Shown here piece after piece: positions 39,955 to 63,806 of a stretch of DNA of 64,000 nt. The notes below the pieces were generated by a model. That model saw nothing but the letters and a program-made list of their open reading frames with translations. It was not told where the DNA came from and did not search any database. Position numbers and translations under genes: made by a program. Source of the DNA: Sphaeroforma sirkka (Eukaryota; Opisthokonta; Ichthyosporea; Ichthyophonida); NCBI GenBank assembly GCA_001586965.3, contig LUCW03000235.1, positions 15,001 to 79,000 on the forward strand, written 5' to 3'. The first letter of the stretch is position 1; every line of letters begins with the position of its first letter.

Positions 39955-40450
39955 GTTGTGATGATCGCTGCAAAAAAAGATTGTGTCTCATTATTTTAGA
40001 TTTCATAGTTGTCTCTCAATGTACATTTTTTTTTAATTCAAAAGTTTATCACTGAACTTTGAAGTCTGTGTTATGTAGTGACAAACAGTAGATCGTAATG
40101 AAATCTAACATGTGATGATACAAAATCCGGGACGTTGTGGTGGTCAGTGCAAATAAAAAGACTGTCTCGTTGTTTTAGATTTTATAGTCGTCTTCGATGT
40201 CCATTTTTAGTTTAATAGCTGAATCACTGAATTTCGAAGTTCGTGTTATGAAGTGACAAACAATATATTATAATGAAATGAAAACCGCCACGTCATGTTG
40301 GTCGCTGCGTTATTGAAGATTTTATAGTCACCTTTCAATGAAGATATATTTATTAAAGCTGAACCACAGTTTGAACTTTGAATTCCGTGTTATGTAGTGA
40401 CAAACAGTAGATCGCAATGAAATAGAATCCGCCGCGCGGTGGTGGTTGCT
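39955..40450. repeat. Degenerate satellite monomers of about 145-175 bp
   Basis: Three diverged tandem monomers share the order GTCTC...TTTTAGATTT(C/T)ATAG, ...TTTGAA(G/T)T, TATG(T/A)AGTGACAAACA and ATAATGAAAT. The AGTGACAAA landmark falls near 40077, 40251 and 40396. A related segment lies inside each copy of the 586-bp duplication (near 38966 and 39553), so the whole block 38850-40450 belongs to one satellite-like family. Confidence 0.75.
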
Positions 40451-41615
40451 GCACTTAGCAAAGGTTCTGTCTCGTGCTATATGCCCCTCTTCATTCTATT
40501 TTACTGTTGCCAGTTGGCTTAGAAACGGAGCTTCAAGTTCGGGGCGAGTCTGACACGGCCTTCATACAAATTCATGAGCCCGATTTACTATGCTATACCT
40601 ACAACAACCAGACACATTCGGCATTGTCCAACTTTCAACAGAGAAGATTACCCAACATACTTACCCGCCATACTGTAGTATAGCCGTCGCGATATTGTGA
40701 TGCTCGATCAATCTTTCAAAAACTTTCAGGGCAAAACATAGAGTCATAAGATATCAAAAATCTATCCATCTCTTCGGAAGGCAAGGTACTCAATTCGATG
40801 TATATTCTGTTCTTTACTGCAGCATCTATGTGTTCAAGATTCTCTATCTTTTAAAAGTCATCCCACACTTATGATCGGACGTAATAGCCGACGAATTCTG
40901 CACAATATCATCGTGTGATTGCGACTACTATAAAAGTGTCTTTGCGGTCTGTCTTGTAATATAATCTCTACTCTCGATTTCTTCAATCTTGCCTCACTAT
41001 ATTCGTCAGGGCATAGCTAATCCGTTGAAGGATTGTGCTATTGTGGCAGCCGTACAACTACCTGTTTTATCCATGCTCACTTATCACCACTTCATACACT
41101 ATATCTGTGGCCTCTAGTCATCCGTTCTAGTACCATACACAGCACACGGGTACAATGTTTTAGATGTACAGATGTCTTCTGATTTCCCCAAAGGCTGGTA
41201 GCCCATGCTTTTCTTATACACGCTATGGGGTCAACAACAGCTCCGTATGTAATGACATGGTAGCTTACAGGTATCGTACATGGACATACACATCACCGTC
41301 CGACCCGCTGCAGAGCAACACGCATAGAAATACCAATGCATAATTGTGGCAGATTAATATGTATATGTATGTGTGCATTCTGAGAACCTTGTTGTGTTCA
41401 CGAATGGTTGAGAATGAATGTATGCTCTACATTGGTCAAAGTAGTGTAATAGCTTACAAGATTATGAAGACTGATCATCTCATAACACTAACTTATATAA
41501 CCATGCTTGGTAAGTTAGTCTACCATCAGTCCCTTCTGGATACTGATACAGAATATCTATGTATCCGCTAGTTTGCAATCTCCTCTGTAGACCGTCCCTG
41601 GCCATATACTATTTG

Positions 41616-41752
41616 ACACTACTTTACAACTAACGTCACTATTTGACACTACTTTGCAGCTAACCCAACTATTTGACACTACTTTGCAACTAACGCCACT
41701 ATTTGACACTACTTTGTACATAACGCCAATATTTGGCATTACTTTACAACCA
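41616..41752. repeat. 30-bp minisatellite, about five copies
   Basis: Unit CACTATTTGACACTACTTTG plus CAACTAACGC, repeated about five times with minor changes. Confidence 0.9.
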
Positions 41753-41973
41753 TTCATCACTCAGTTCAATTGATACATATGTAGCAATAACGGGCACGCA
41801 TAAAGCTCATATCACACGACACACAACACTGACATTCCGACACAAAACTAGCCCTCATACATCTGAGCATTCATTGCTCACATCGTTACCCGTGGACCAC
41901 ACAAAGTTACAATATATAATATACATACATACGTACATACACACACACATATATATATATACATATACATATA

Positions 41974-41979
41974 CATTTA

Positions 41980-42040
<61 letters not shown>
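41974..42040. repeat. (TA)n microsatellite
   Basis: About 30 TA dinucleotides, preceded by CATA and CACA runs at 41920-41960. Confidence 0.9.
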
Positions 42041-42041
<1 letters not shown>

Positions 42042-42382
42042 ATAGATAGATATATGAACATATATACATGTGCCTAGAAGAAGAAGCCAAACTACTACGT
42101 GAACGCCTCCAACCACACTTAGTACTCGAGTCCTCGTGGGTCAAACAAGTAGAACTACATCAAACTACACCAAGAAAGCCTGTGTCTCTACACTACATTC
42201 GCTGTCGTGTTTTCTCCTCATCTTCGTTCTTCAATAGACGATCCCAAAAGGTGACTGTTCAAGCCCCAACTACTTGTGGATTGCTTACAAATCACCGAGG
42301 TGAACCACATGAGGACGTCGGAGATAACATGCACCCGCCCACACAATGTACCCTACCATTAAGTATGTGTCATTTATTACTT

Positions 42383-45733
<3,351 letters not shown>

Positions 45734-45773
45734 GCACGTGAGTGTTCCAGTGGCGAAGTGGTGGAAGCACTCA

Positions 45774-47500
45774 TATTAAAGCAAATACGATACAAGTATG
45801 GCACTAAATTACACTCCTCACTAGTAGCCGATAATTAGTCGTACAATCTAAGTAGTATTTGCATTAGTGTATGTAATTTTTGATCATTTTGCAAACAAGC
45901 ACTGTCATCATGTGATCATAGCCTTCTAATGGTAGCACCATGTGATGTGATACGAGTTTGTGCATGAGGAATCTCTACTCTCTTTCTCTCTAGTAGAGAG
46001 AGTAGTAACTAAATATTTAGTATTGTAGAGAGAGAGAGACCCCTTTCCTACATAGTTTGTTTTTTAAAAATTTATACATTTCTTGGAATATGTAGGGTAC
46101 ATACTCCAAGGATCAACTGTCATCCAATTGCATCTCATATTCTGAAATCTGGTATTTAAAAGGAACCAATTGAAAACACGAGTAGCTCTCACTCAATAGA
46201 TTTCAGGTTTTTACTTTTTTCAATCTTGTGGCCTTTCAGTCTCTCACCTGTGGGCTGTGGCTGTGGCCTGTAGGCTGTGCGTCGTCAGTCGTGGGCTCGT
46301 GGGACTTCGTTATGATATGTTTTTTTAAACCAAAACCAAAAAAAAAAAACGAAAAACCTTTGGCAGTTTAAAAAACATAAATTATAAATATGTAAATATG
46401 CATACGATAATAACGGGACATTTATTTTTACGTTGTAACGTATAAGGTTATGAGGTTAGGCTATGGGCCTATGGTCCTAGCCTATGACATGTTTTTCAAT
46501 GGGACACAACCAAAAAGAGAGACAAACCCTAAAAACAAAATTTGTTAATGCACTAAAAATATGTACATAGGTCGTGGGAGCTATATACTGGACCTCTGGG
46601 GGCACTCCAGCATATCGCTGTGCCACACCGCCTTTAATACTCAGTCGCGAATACTATCTACGTATTGATATATATCTGTCTTCTGTACAACCTTTATGTG
46701 CGAGGCTCCGAGTCTTGGTTCGTACAACGGGCAAGCTTAGCAGCTTAGTTGAAGCGTATCAGCTTAGTTGCTCAACATCCACAGACGTTAAGCTTAACAG
46801 CGTAGTTGTTGAACATCCACAGACGTTGAGTGTGATTACATGTGCCCTCCAGGATTCGCCAATCGACACTGCAGCACATGTCAAGGGTTGCCCAGCGATT
46901 GCCTCCTGTCTCGCACTCAGCTTGTTAGTAAGTGGCATATGGGGACCCCTATGTCTGCTCGTGACAGACACTGTCATGGTCGCCCAAAGCTTGTTAGTGA
47001 GAGGCATACATTCTGACTAATGAAAGGGCTGCTGCATGTCTTCGGAAAGGAGTTGGTAACGGGAACGGGCCGATCCCATGCGCAATTGTTCGCCCAGCTG
47101 CTAATCTAATTGATGTTGATATATCAGTGTATGTGTGACATCCATCCACTAAAAACCCTGAAAACCAACCAAGGCGTGGGTCGGGTTGCCTCAGTGAGCC
47201 CTACTACAAATGCCCTTCCATCGCGTGCACTTACGTATCAACGGATCCTACCGAAACATTCGGTTGCCATAACAACAGGCCCGCACACCTGGGACAGCCC
47301 TGTCCTGACAACACGCTATTTCGGGACAGTAAACAGCTGCACAACAGGCCATGTGCCTAGCAACAGGGTTGAATAGGGTAGGTAAACAGCTCATCACATG
47401 GGCGCTCGCCTGCCTCAGCCACCTCATTAATCCCCACGACCACATGTGCACAACAGGCCATGCGCAGTAACAGGGTGGAACAGCTTCTCCACTACATCCC
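45774..47500. other. Spacer between the SRPBCC-like and LicD genes
   Basis: No gene is supported. 45960-46560 resembles the AT-rich block near 17600: it has a CTCTC...TAGTAGAGAG palindrome near 45982-46010, GTTGTAACGTATAAGG near 46434, and CTATGGGCCTATGGTCCTAG near 46462. 46720-47010 contains two degenerate repeats around CAACATCCACAGACGTTAAG and CTTGTTAGTAAGTGGCATA. Confidence 0.45.
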
Positions 47501-47539
47501 TTGTAACACCGTGCAGGGTTTAGCCATCCCACTTAGCAC

Positions 47540-47620
47540 CACCGACTGTCCTGGCACATACGCCACAGGGTGGCATGTAAACCACCTGCTGGTGCATATG
47601 CATGAGCAGATGGGCAGGGT
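47540..47620 (-). pseudogene. Diverged copy of the LicD gene's terminal coding sequence
   Basis: About 45 bp here match the C-terminal coding end of the LicD gene at 47767-47815 at roughly 80 percent by eye. The minus-strand translation HLLMHMHQQVVYMPP parallels HLLVDKLQRMVYMPP, but the stop codon is replaced by a further short frame. It could be a relic of a tandem duplication or an alternative last exon. Confidence 0.5.
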
Positions 47621-47766
47621 ATTGAGGGTATGTGGTAGGTAAGACTTAAAGTAAGCCCAAGGTAACCGATACATTTCACAATTAAATGCACATCAATTGA
47701 CATGACATTGCAGTTGTGAGAAAGGCGGTGCCATGCGTTGTTGTGTGTTATGAGTGTGTGAGTGTC

Positions 47767-55919
<8,153 letters not shown>

Positions 55920-55994
55920 CGTATCCAGTATTCGCTAAGCTCTCAAACAGGACAATATATATCTATCTATATCTATCTGTATATATATATATGA

Positions 55995-56040
<46 letters not shown>

Positions 56041-57051
56041 GTAATTTACGTACGTGTTCATTATAGCCCCCCCTGAAGAAGACATATTCATGTATTTTAT
56101 CCAATTTATTTTTCTCATTCACAAGAAACTTCTTTGTTTTATATACAATATTATAAAAGAAAATATGAAGCACAAGACTGCGATTTGTATGATTCAGAAG
56201 GCTATGAGAATATTTAGGGTTTGTGATTTTGGGTTCGGCCATAGCCATAGCCTCTGTACCTCCTAAAAAAAGAACAAAAGTGTGGCTGCCCTGGCAACCA
56301 TTAACAAAACCCAATAAAATGATCGCCAAACGGCTTTTTTCCACCCCCCAAGATTATTCGTCACTAGCAGCCAACAGTTTTCAGTTTCAAATAGTGCCGA
56401 GCTGCGGGAAATCTCCATGACCTCATAGTCCCATACTACTACTGCGACTAGCTATGCACTCTCTTCCTCTAGCTAGAGAGAGTGAGAGTTGATACCGGTT
56501 GAAGTTGAACCACTCACTATGTTGCAAAATTAAAAGCGTATGTACGAGGTCGAGTCGGTAACTATGTAAATACGGCCAACCTCCAAAGTGTAGTGAGGGA
56601 GTCTGGAGTCAGGGACTCAGAGCCCCAGCAGGGATGTCTTAAAAAAAAACGGGATCAGAAATTTCTGATTCTGATTCGGTTCAGAAAGGACATAAGGTAC
56701 AATTTTGGTGAAGGATGACTTGTAATGTGTATCATTAGAAAATCTGGGTCTGAGAGCAATTTTGGGTGTAGTTGGTTTACGTAAATTTCAGAGAATTCTG
56801 AGAGAAGTGACTCACTGAAAGACGCTATGTAGTGGGTTTCAAATTATTCACCAATCAGGAAAGAATACTGAATAATGAGCGACAAGTTGAAAGTACGTTT
56901 ACGACCTGACAGGTACGGTCAGTCGGTATATAACGTATGTACTTTCTGGATTCGAAAGAACATAATTATCTGTTTACCCAAATAGCGCCTTTCAATTATT
57001 CAATGCTATATTATCGGTTGCATAGTAACTAACTAGAAGTGGTTGTGTACA
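55920..57051. other. Divergent spacer between the LicD and FkbM-like genes
   Basis: Contains a TA run at 55981-56034 just upstream of the LicD start. The AT-rich block at 56050-56660 has a TAGGGTTT tract near 56214, a GGCCATAGCCATAGCC stretch and the palindrome CTCTAGCTAGAGAG near 56468. It resembles the blocks near 17600 and 46000. No coding exon was recognised. Both flanking promoters must lie here. Confidence 0.5.
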
Positions 57052-58023
57052 ATGATGGTCAAGCGGAAGGAGTCAGTTTCATACGTATTGTACTATGTTT
57101 TTGGGGGACTATTGGTGTTTATTTTCGTTTGCTTGTGTCTGGGTGAGGACAGCAGCGCGTATTTCAACGCCTCTTCTCCCGACAACGAGCTTACGAAGCA
57201 TACACACCCCGAAATGAAAAGCTTATCCAATGGTCTCGACGGACAGGGTGTGAAGAAGAATACAGCCCTCGACTCAGAAAACGTGCCTAACGAACTCGAC
57301 GGATGTTATCACGTATACTTAGATTGTGGATCTAATCGTGGTGTGCAAGTTCGGAAGTTATATGAGCCAGAACTTTATCCTGACGCGCCGGTAAATACTC
57401 TCTTCAAGAAGATCTTCGGCAAAGTCGGCAAGCGTCGCGAGGTATGCAGTGTAGGGTTTGAACCAAACGCAAAGCACACAGAATACCTGAAGCGTATTGA
57501 AAGCTCATACAACAAGTGTGGGTATCGTACATTATTCAAAGTCCCTACAGGGCTGGCTGACTACGATGGCGAGGGCAGTTACTTCTCGGACAATTCGAAA
57601 GAGTTCTATGAGTGGGGTGGAGGAGTTATTGAGAAAAGGGTTACGTCAAAAGCCAACACAGGCAAAGTGGAAATTATACGCCTGGCGAAATATATCAAAG
57701 ACATCGTTAACACCCGGGACACCGGAGCTTCTGAACAAGACCTTTTGTCATACAATCCTCCCAGAGTCATGATGAAGATAGACATCGAAGGAAGCGAGAA
57801 AGACGTGCTGATTGACATGGCCTTTTCCGGTACATTAGAAACTATTGACTTTGCTTTTATCGAGTACCACGATGATCATCTTACAGATCCGGCGGATCGC
57901 CAGAAAACTGAAGACGCTCGTATGGTCGCGAATACTTTGAGTAAATACTCGAATTTCAAAATCCTTGCTGTAGACGATGAAACCTACGGCTTATCTGACG
58001 AACCATTGCCCAAATGTCAGTAA
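57052..58023 (+). CDS. FkbM-like methyltransferase with N-terminal membrane anchor
   Basis: A single-exon frame of 323 codons from the ATG at 57052; a second ATG follows at once at 57055. Residues about 8-31 (SVSYVLYYVFGGLLVFIFVC) form a hydrophobic anchor after a basic tail, so the protein is probably a type II membrane or secretory-pathway protein. The catalytic domain spans about residues 86-310. The SAM-binding motif VYLDCGSNRGVQVRKL is followed by EPELYPDAP, VGFEPNAKH with the acidic residue that usually contacts the SAM ribose, and MMKIDIEGSEKDVL, the hallmark of the FkbM family. FkbM enzymes typically O-methylate sugars or polyketides; the substrate here is unknown. A VxKxEI/IDxEGxE layout without transposon features and the lack of introns set it apart from the split genes to its left. 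Confidence 0.85.
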   Translation: MMVKRKESVSYVLYYVFGGLLVFIFVCLCLGEDSSAYFNASSPDNELTKHTHPEMKSLSNGLDGQGVKKNTALDSENVPNELDGCYHVYLDCGSNRGVQVRKLYEPELYPDAPVNTLFKKIFGKVGKRREVCSVGFEPNAKHTEYLKRIESSYNKCGYRTLFKVPTGLADYDGEGSYFSDNSKEFYEWGGGVIEKRVTSKANTGKVEIIRLAKYIKDIVNTRDTGASEQDLLSYNPPRVMMKIDIEGSEKDVLIDMAFSGTLETIDFAFIEYHDDHLTDPADRQKTEDARMVANTLSKYSNFKILAVDDETYGLSDEPLPKCQ

Positions 58024-59140
58024 TGAAGCTTGCAGCGGACAACCGAGATTTGGGTATCGGATTTATTTAGGATCCGCAGAAGATGGTACTGATAGGCAAA
58101 TGTCATACCATCGGCAATGTTTGAGTGTCTGCCTTTCAAGGGCAAGTTTGGTCTGTTCCGCTGACTGTTGACTATTGAACAAATGTCCGCATACTGGTCG
58201 ACTAAACAAGGAGCCGAAAAATACTCTTGTTTAGCCCAAGCAATGCAATGAGCGTTGTATATTAAATCGAGATACAATGGGTGTGTAATATTAAAGAGCA
58301 AACAGTGTCCTAGGGTTGGATTCTCTGTTATTTACAGGTACTGGGATTCGAAGGATGTTGTACAGAAGGTCGGTCATATCTGAGTGTTCGTGCCGATACT
58401 TTGAAACCGATGACTTCATGGAGTATCGGAACCAAATTGGTTCATGCCTACTAGGCATTTGCTAAGCAGGACGTATTCAAGACGAGAGAACGACTGTGTA
58501 TTGTATGTTATTTGCAAGGGCAGCTGTTAGAGAGGGAAGCTGTTGATGGTTACACGTTGAACACTAAGAAGTATCTGGTGAACTACATTGCAGCACACAG
58601 TGGGCAGAATCGACACTACGTCCTTTTTCTCGAGGTGAGGAGAATTTGTGTGAACTGAGTACATACTATAAAAAAAATGAAGAACCACAAACAGAGAGAA
58701 ACTAATCCATCACAATAACGAGGCATCAAAAGTCCTACAAGTATATAATCAAGAACAACAACACGAGGTTCAAGTAGTAGCTGTTCTCGCATGCTATGCG
58801 CAATCTGAGAGTGGCTGTAGTCATGTGAAGGACGAAGGCAAGAACATTGGAGACAGCTTTTGCAGATGATGTCAGCATATATTCAGACATAAGCCGCAAA
58901 ATGATACTCATTACTACTTTTTAGGTTCAAAAGATAAAATAGGATCGGAGAGAGCATAACCTTATTCTTGAACGTTCTTGCATGAGTAGCTACTACAATG
59001 CCCTGCAGTCTTTCAGGTGAAACGTTATTTATAAATGTGGATTCGAGAGAGAAAGTCGTACTTCGACCAAACAAAGAAAACGTGGCAGTACTCTAGAAGT
59101 CAGTATTGAGGTATGCATATATATAAATATATACATATAC

Positions 59141-59194
<54 letters not shown>

Positions 59195-59272
59195 ATATAC
59201 ATTTATATATATACATATACATATATACATTTATATATATCTATATAATTATATATATATATATATATATCA

Positions 59273-59306
<34 letters not shown>

Positions 59307-59607
59307 TTCTAGGTATGTACATATACTTACACATATACATATATACTTATGTAAACATGCACACATCATATTTACATAATACATATACATATACATATAT
59401 ATATATATACATACACACACAAACACAACACATCACACACATATATATATACATATATGGTATGATGATGGATGATACATGTATAAAAAAATTTTTAACA
59501 TGGAAGTATATATATTATATATATATATATATATATAATGAATGAACACATACATGCATACATATACATACATACACATACAAATGTAATACCATATATA
59601 CACATAT

Positions 59608-59654
<47 letters not shown>

Positions 59655-59735
59655 TATATATAAAATACATTTATACAAATATATAAATATATATAAATAT
59701 CATATATATATTGCATGAACTTTATGTATGCATGA

Positions 59736-59777
<42 letters not shown>

Positions 59778-60121
59778 AATATATATGAAGACCTTTACTC
59801 ACACATTCTTTTATATATATATAAACATGTATGCAAGTATTTTGATAAGCAAACATAGAAACATTAATTCATGTATATACTGGTGTGGGTGTGTTTATAT
59901 CTAGATGCATATGCATATACGTACATTAGTGTCATGACAGTATTTATAGTAATTATATAAAAGTAGCTATATATATATATATACATTTATCATCCATACA
60001 TACATACACATATACATATATATACATATACATACCTACAAATACGAATCATACGCACATCAAGTAACTCTGCTTCCATTTAGACATATCTACTCAATAG
60101 TATTCAACTGTACGTTGTATT
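58024..60121. other. Spacer, mostly TA-rich on its right half
   Basis: 58024-59100 is complex sequence. One plus-strand stretch near 58490-58660 has fair coding character (DGYTLNTKKYLVNYIAAHSG) but no recognised family and no start. 59110-60050 is a field of TA, CATA and CACA repeats. The final 70 bp form the 3' flank of the CBM21 gene. Confidence 0.5.
59110..60050. repeat. TA-rich simple-sequence field
   Basis: TA runs at about 59145-59186, 59243-59270, 59510-59537, 59616-59652 and 59739-59771, with CATA and CACA interruptions. Confidence 0.9.
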
Positions 60122-61669
60122 TTACTCTGCCATAGCTGGGATATAACTCCTTAAAGGCGATTTGGGCATGGGCATTAACGGCGGCAAGTAGCTGGGGACA
60201 GGTGATGCTTGTCTATTCTGTGTGGTTTGGTCCACTTTCCCTTGTCTATTCTGTGCGGTTTGGTCTACTATACCCTCTTTATTCCGGCACTCAATAGAAA
60301 AGGGGGGCAAGTAACTGGGCACGTCCGCTGGGCCTTTGCGTGATTTGTTGGCTGTGATGGTATGGGTCTCCAGTGCAACACTCTTGTTCATAGGCGGCTG
60401 TGTGTGAGTGTACCTGTGCGAGGAGTCGCGGTGTAGGTACGGTGGGTTGTCACTGCACAGTACAGACGCATTGGCTGGGCCAGTACTCGCCTGAGACTGG
60501 GTGGGTGCGGCCGGCAAACTAGCGCTGCTATGTCGGCTCTTCAGAGCACTTCCTGTCTCACTACTGTTAGCGTCTGATGCAAAACCTTGTAACGGCGATG
60601 GATGGGTATGGGTGTGCTCGTGTGTTTCATTTAGCTCAGACGTGATGAACTTAGGCAAGTGCGCATCTGCTAAGGTGACTACAGCCGCTCTGTAGTTGTG
60701 CCCGGCGTTGTTGTCCCATACAGTTGTGCCCTGTCCCTTATTGTGGTACGTGTACCCCACAATAAACTCAACCACGCGACCCGTTTCCCGCAGACAGTCG
60801 TGGCCAATCGGCACAGTAAACGCAAACATGTCCACATCCACACTAAATGTTGTCGATTCCGGAGGCGAGTTTCTACTCCACACATACCTCGCATTTGTTT
60901 CCGTAAACGTGTGCCAATTATCACACGTGTGCTTCACAAACACACGTTTCTCAAACGCTATATTGTGTACCGCAATGGTCCCGGTAAGTTCTCTGGCTCT
61001 GGGGTCATAGCGCACCACACATATCGTGACAGGGGAATTACTATCATCCCGTGGCCTAGTTAATACCTTGAGCGTGTGGTCACTGCTACTTAGACACCCC
61101 AGCTCGTCGTTGTCCATGTTTGCGAACGGCTTTGGCTCTGACCTGGCCCGTACCAGATGTAGCACCGGTGATGAGTTGTTGTCTGCCTGTAGGTGGGTCT
61201 GTTTGGTATACGCGTCATGGCAAGTGCCTCGCCGATTCACCGTGCTACCACCAGTACTATCAGACACACAACTGTCCAGTGTGGTGCTCTGGGTGAGCTC
61301 ATTTTTGTTTGTTAGTCGAAGTTTACTGATCTTAGGTGCAAAAACCTCGTCCACACTGATCTTAGGTGCAAAAACCTCGTCCACAATTGGTCCCAACATG
61401 TGCATGCCCAGCGCAGACCCGTCCGAGCCTTCATCTGCCGGCAAGTCATCGACAGTGACACCCATGTCATTCTCTCCCTTGTAATTGTAGCTCATAAACG
61501 CCTTCCTATTGCACTGGTTAGGCGGCTCGTGAATGTCGTATTCCTTGAAACTCGACAGAGACAAACCCGGAATGCGATCAGCAAAGGAAACATGTCCCTT
61601 CAACTTGGCATAGGGCACAGGCACAGTCGAGGGAATGGACGAGAGGTCAGTGAATGAATCGTTGCTCAT
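60122..61669 (-). CDS. PPP1R3-like: PP1 glycogen-targeting regulatory subunit (CBM21)
   Basis: An intronless frame of 515 aa from ATG 61669 to TAA 60122. Residues 24-29 (KGHVSF), followed by ADRIPGLSL, match the RVxF phosphatase-1 docking site and the FAD..GL extension of PPP1R3 proteins. Residues about 216-328 form a CBM21 carbohydrate-binding domain: GTIAVHNIAFEKRVFVKHT, DNWHTFTE, VEFIVGYTY and WDNNAGHNYR. Such subunits bring PP1 to glycogen, where it activates glycogen synthase. Before the domain a 30-bp direct repeat duplicates VDEVFAPKIS. The C-terminal tail is low-complexity with QTAQNRQ/QTTQNRQ and VPSYLPPF/VPSYLPPL repeats. The tail motifs do not match any PPP1R3 I know and may be lineage-specific. 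Known homologues occur in animals and fungi (Gac1), which supports an opisthokont host. Confidence 0.9.
   Translation of the reverse strand: MSNDSFTDLSSIPSTVPVPYAKLKGHVSFADRIPGLSLSSFKEYDIHEPPNQCNRKAFMSYNYKGENDMGVTVDDLPADEGSDGSALGMHMLGPIVDEVFAPKISVDEVFAPKISKLRLTNKNELTQSTTLDSCVSDSTGGSTVNRRGTCHDAYTKQTHLQADNNSSPVLHLVRARSEPKPFANMDNDELGCLSSSDHTLKVLTRPRDDSNSPVTICVVRYDPRARELTGTIAVHNIAFEKRVFVKHTCDNWHTFTETNARYVWSRNSPPESTTFSVDVDMFAFTVPIGHDCLRETGRVVEFIVGYTYHNKGQGTTVWDNNAGHNYRAAVVTLADAHLPKFITSELNETHEHTHTHPSPLQGFASDANSSETGSALKSRHSSASLPAAPTQSQASTGPANASVLCSDNPPYLHRDSSHRYTHTQPPMNKSVALETHTITANKSRKGPADVPSYLPPFSIECRNKEGIVDQTAQNRQGKVDQTTQNRQASPVPSYLPPLMPMPKSPLRSYIPAMAE
61325..61384. repeat. In-frame 30-bp direct repeat in the CBM21 gene
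   Basis: ACTGATCTTAGGTGCAAAAA plus CCTCGTCCAC occurs twice in tandem, duplicating ten residues (VDEVFAPKIS) without breaking the frame. The copies are identical, so the event is recent. Confidence 0.95.
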
Positions 61670-62879
61670 CGTGTTATGACTTTGTACAAGTTTTACGGCT
61701 TGGTAGACGTGTCGTTGTTCTAGCTAGCAACAGTAACTAGGGTCCAAGGCTTGTTGTGTTTGGTGTCTCTACCGTAGCTGGTAGACGTGCTGTGATATAC
61801 CGCGTAGAACGTGTACGTTACCAAGAAAACCTCTCACTTACAGTGGTAAATAAGTAGCTATATTGCTAATATCAGCTTGTAACAAAGTATGCGATATATT
61901 CTGCACATCGCACTGTTTACTCACAAGTCTCTTATATATGTGACAGTTGCTAGCGGAGGTTAAATTTTTTATTCAGGTGCCCATTGCTGTTGGCTTTAGA
62001 CCAATAAAATGCCTGCAGATGTCTCAGAATAGGTTAGAAATCAGATTACCCCATTTCTATTGGTGGAAAAGCCACTGACCTTTCGAATTCGCACGAAAAG
62101 TTCTGTGATCTTCCAGTTGAACAACTTGAAATAACTTGAACCACAACGCCTCAACGAGATACATATTTGTTTTTGTTTTCAGGTCTCTTGGTTTTTATCA
62201 TATGTTTTATATCTGTCTATAGTATGTAAATATGTATTGTCACTTATTTTTTTAAAATCAAAATATTTTAGAACAAAAAGTCAAAAATAAAAATAAATAG
62301 AACATTCGATAGAAACGACACGCCTTGTGAGAAAATAGTTGCACGGCCCCATGGGTCCCCATGGGACCATGGCTCTGTAACCAAATCCCTATGGTCAATT
62401 GATAGTCATGATGACGACTTTTATAAATATGTAAATATTTCTATTTTATAAAATACTGTCCCTGAAAATACTGTATAATAATTCCAGAAGGCTGTGAATG
62501 AAAATACGCATACATATTGACTGTAGTGAAAAACATTATGTTGCTTTTTTTCTTGTTATATATTATTATAACAAACAAAAAAAACAACAAAAAAAAACTC
62601 GGAATATGTGAATATGTAAATAAATAAATAAATTGTTTTTCTGTCCGTATTTCAAACTTCAGCCGAAGACAAACAAACAGCACAGTCAAGAGACCTAAGA
62701 ACATTCGGCGCCAAAAAGACAAACTTTCTAATTCAGGTGTCCGCAATGGTCTACTAGCAAGTAGCACTGGCCAGCAATAAAAAACCCAGTACAACCACAG
62801 CTAATACCGCCAACACTGTGATCCTGAGCTCTATCATGCAAAGGGTACCGATACTACACATTCGACCGCTATACATTTG

Positions 62880-63026
62880 CATACTATATATATGTATATC
62901 TATATATATAATATCTCACACACACGCACACATATATGTATATACGTATAGGTACAAATACAAATAAAATACATACATGTATATATATATATATATACTA
63001 TATATATATATATATATATATATAAT
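62880..63026. repeat. TA/CA simple-sequence cluster
   Basis: Interrupted TA runs at 62882-62910, 62978-62996 and 62999-63024, with a short CACA run. Confidence 0.85.
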
Positions 63027-63694
63027 TGAGACTAATTTGAATTTACTACGTTTGTATTCAGTTGGTGCCCTACAATCATTGTATGTAGCGCCGGTGGTAG
63101 GTTTCGACAGATCAGATTCAAGTGTGCTGTGTGTCTTCCGGACGCCCTCTTGGCCAGGTGTACAGTAAAGCGGTGAGGCAGAGTATGCGATCGAATGTTC
63201 TGAACTACCGCAGTCCAATGTCTCTCACCTTGCCTCCCCATATATAACCCGTGCATTTGCAAGACCACCACATATACGGCAATTGGCAAGTAAGCAGATA
63301 CACAAAACACAACATGTCACGGATATAGCTGAGCAGGGCGAGTGATAGTTGTGAGCTGAGATTCTCACACGCTTAACGTTCGCCATGAGAACGAAATGAC
63401 ACGACAACTCGTCTGACGGTCATACTCCCGAGAAGCATCAGACGGTGCTGAAATAAAGTACCTGTTACGTTTAAAAAGCCGTGAAAGTACCGGAGGGGTG
63501 TCCACAGCACACTAACCTGTGTCAACAACACCCCCAATAGCTCGCGAACGAGGGATTCACAATGTGATAGTCTGCGTGTGGTTCGGTGGTTGTATGTGAT
63601 GTACAGTTGTGCTGTGTGTGCGTTGAGAGACACTGCACGAGGCTATAGCACACGTTGTCTGTTCTGCAATGCACACACAGCCCATGGCATGCGA

Positions 63695-63806
63695 CTACAT
63701 ACTTGCCCTAAACACTTCTTCCCGTCAATCGTACTACCTACTTGCCTTAAACACCCTTCCTGTCACTGGTACTACTTACTTGCCTTAAACACTTCTTCCC
63801 GTCACT
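63695..63806. repeat. About 37-bp minisatellite, three copies
   Basis: Unit ACTTGCCTTAAACACTTCTT plus CCCGTCACTCGTACTAC, three copies with few changes. Confidence 0.85.

Larger units (their letters stand above)
40451..42382. other. Spacer with minisatellite and microsatellite
   Basis: No gene is supported. A frame at 40474-40683 (LETELQVRGESDTAFIQ) has fair composition but no recognised domain. The right part holds the repeats listed at 41616 and 41974. Its right end lies just downstream of the SRPBCC-like gene. Confidence 0.5.

Noticed and set aside
46574-47020. A 148-codon plus-strand open frame
   Set aside because: It contains degenerate internal repeats in the spacer and has no domain, splice context or coding signature.
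57043-57051. A start nine bases further upstream for the FkbM-like gene
   Set aside because: The codon there is TTG; the first ATG is at 57052.
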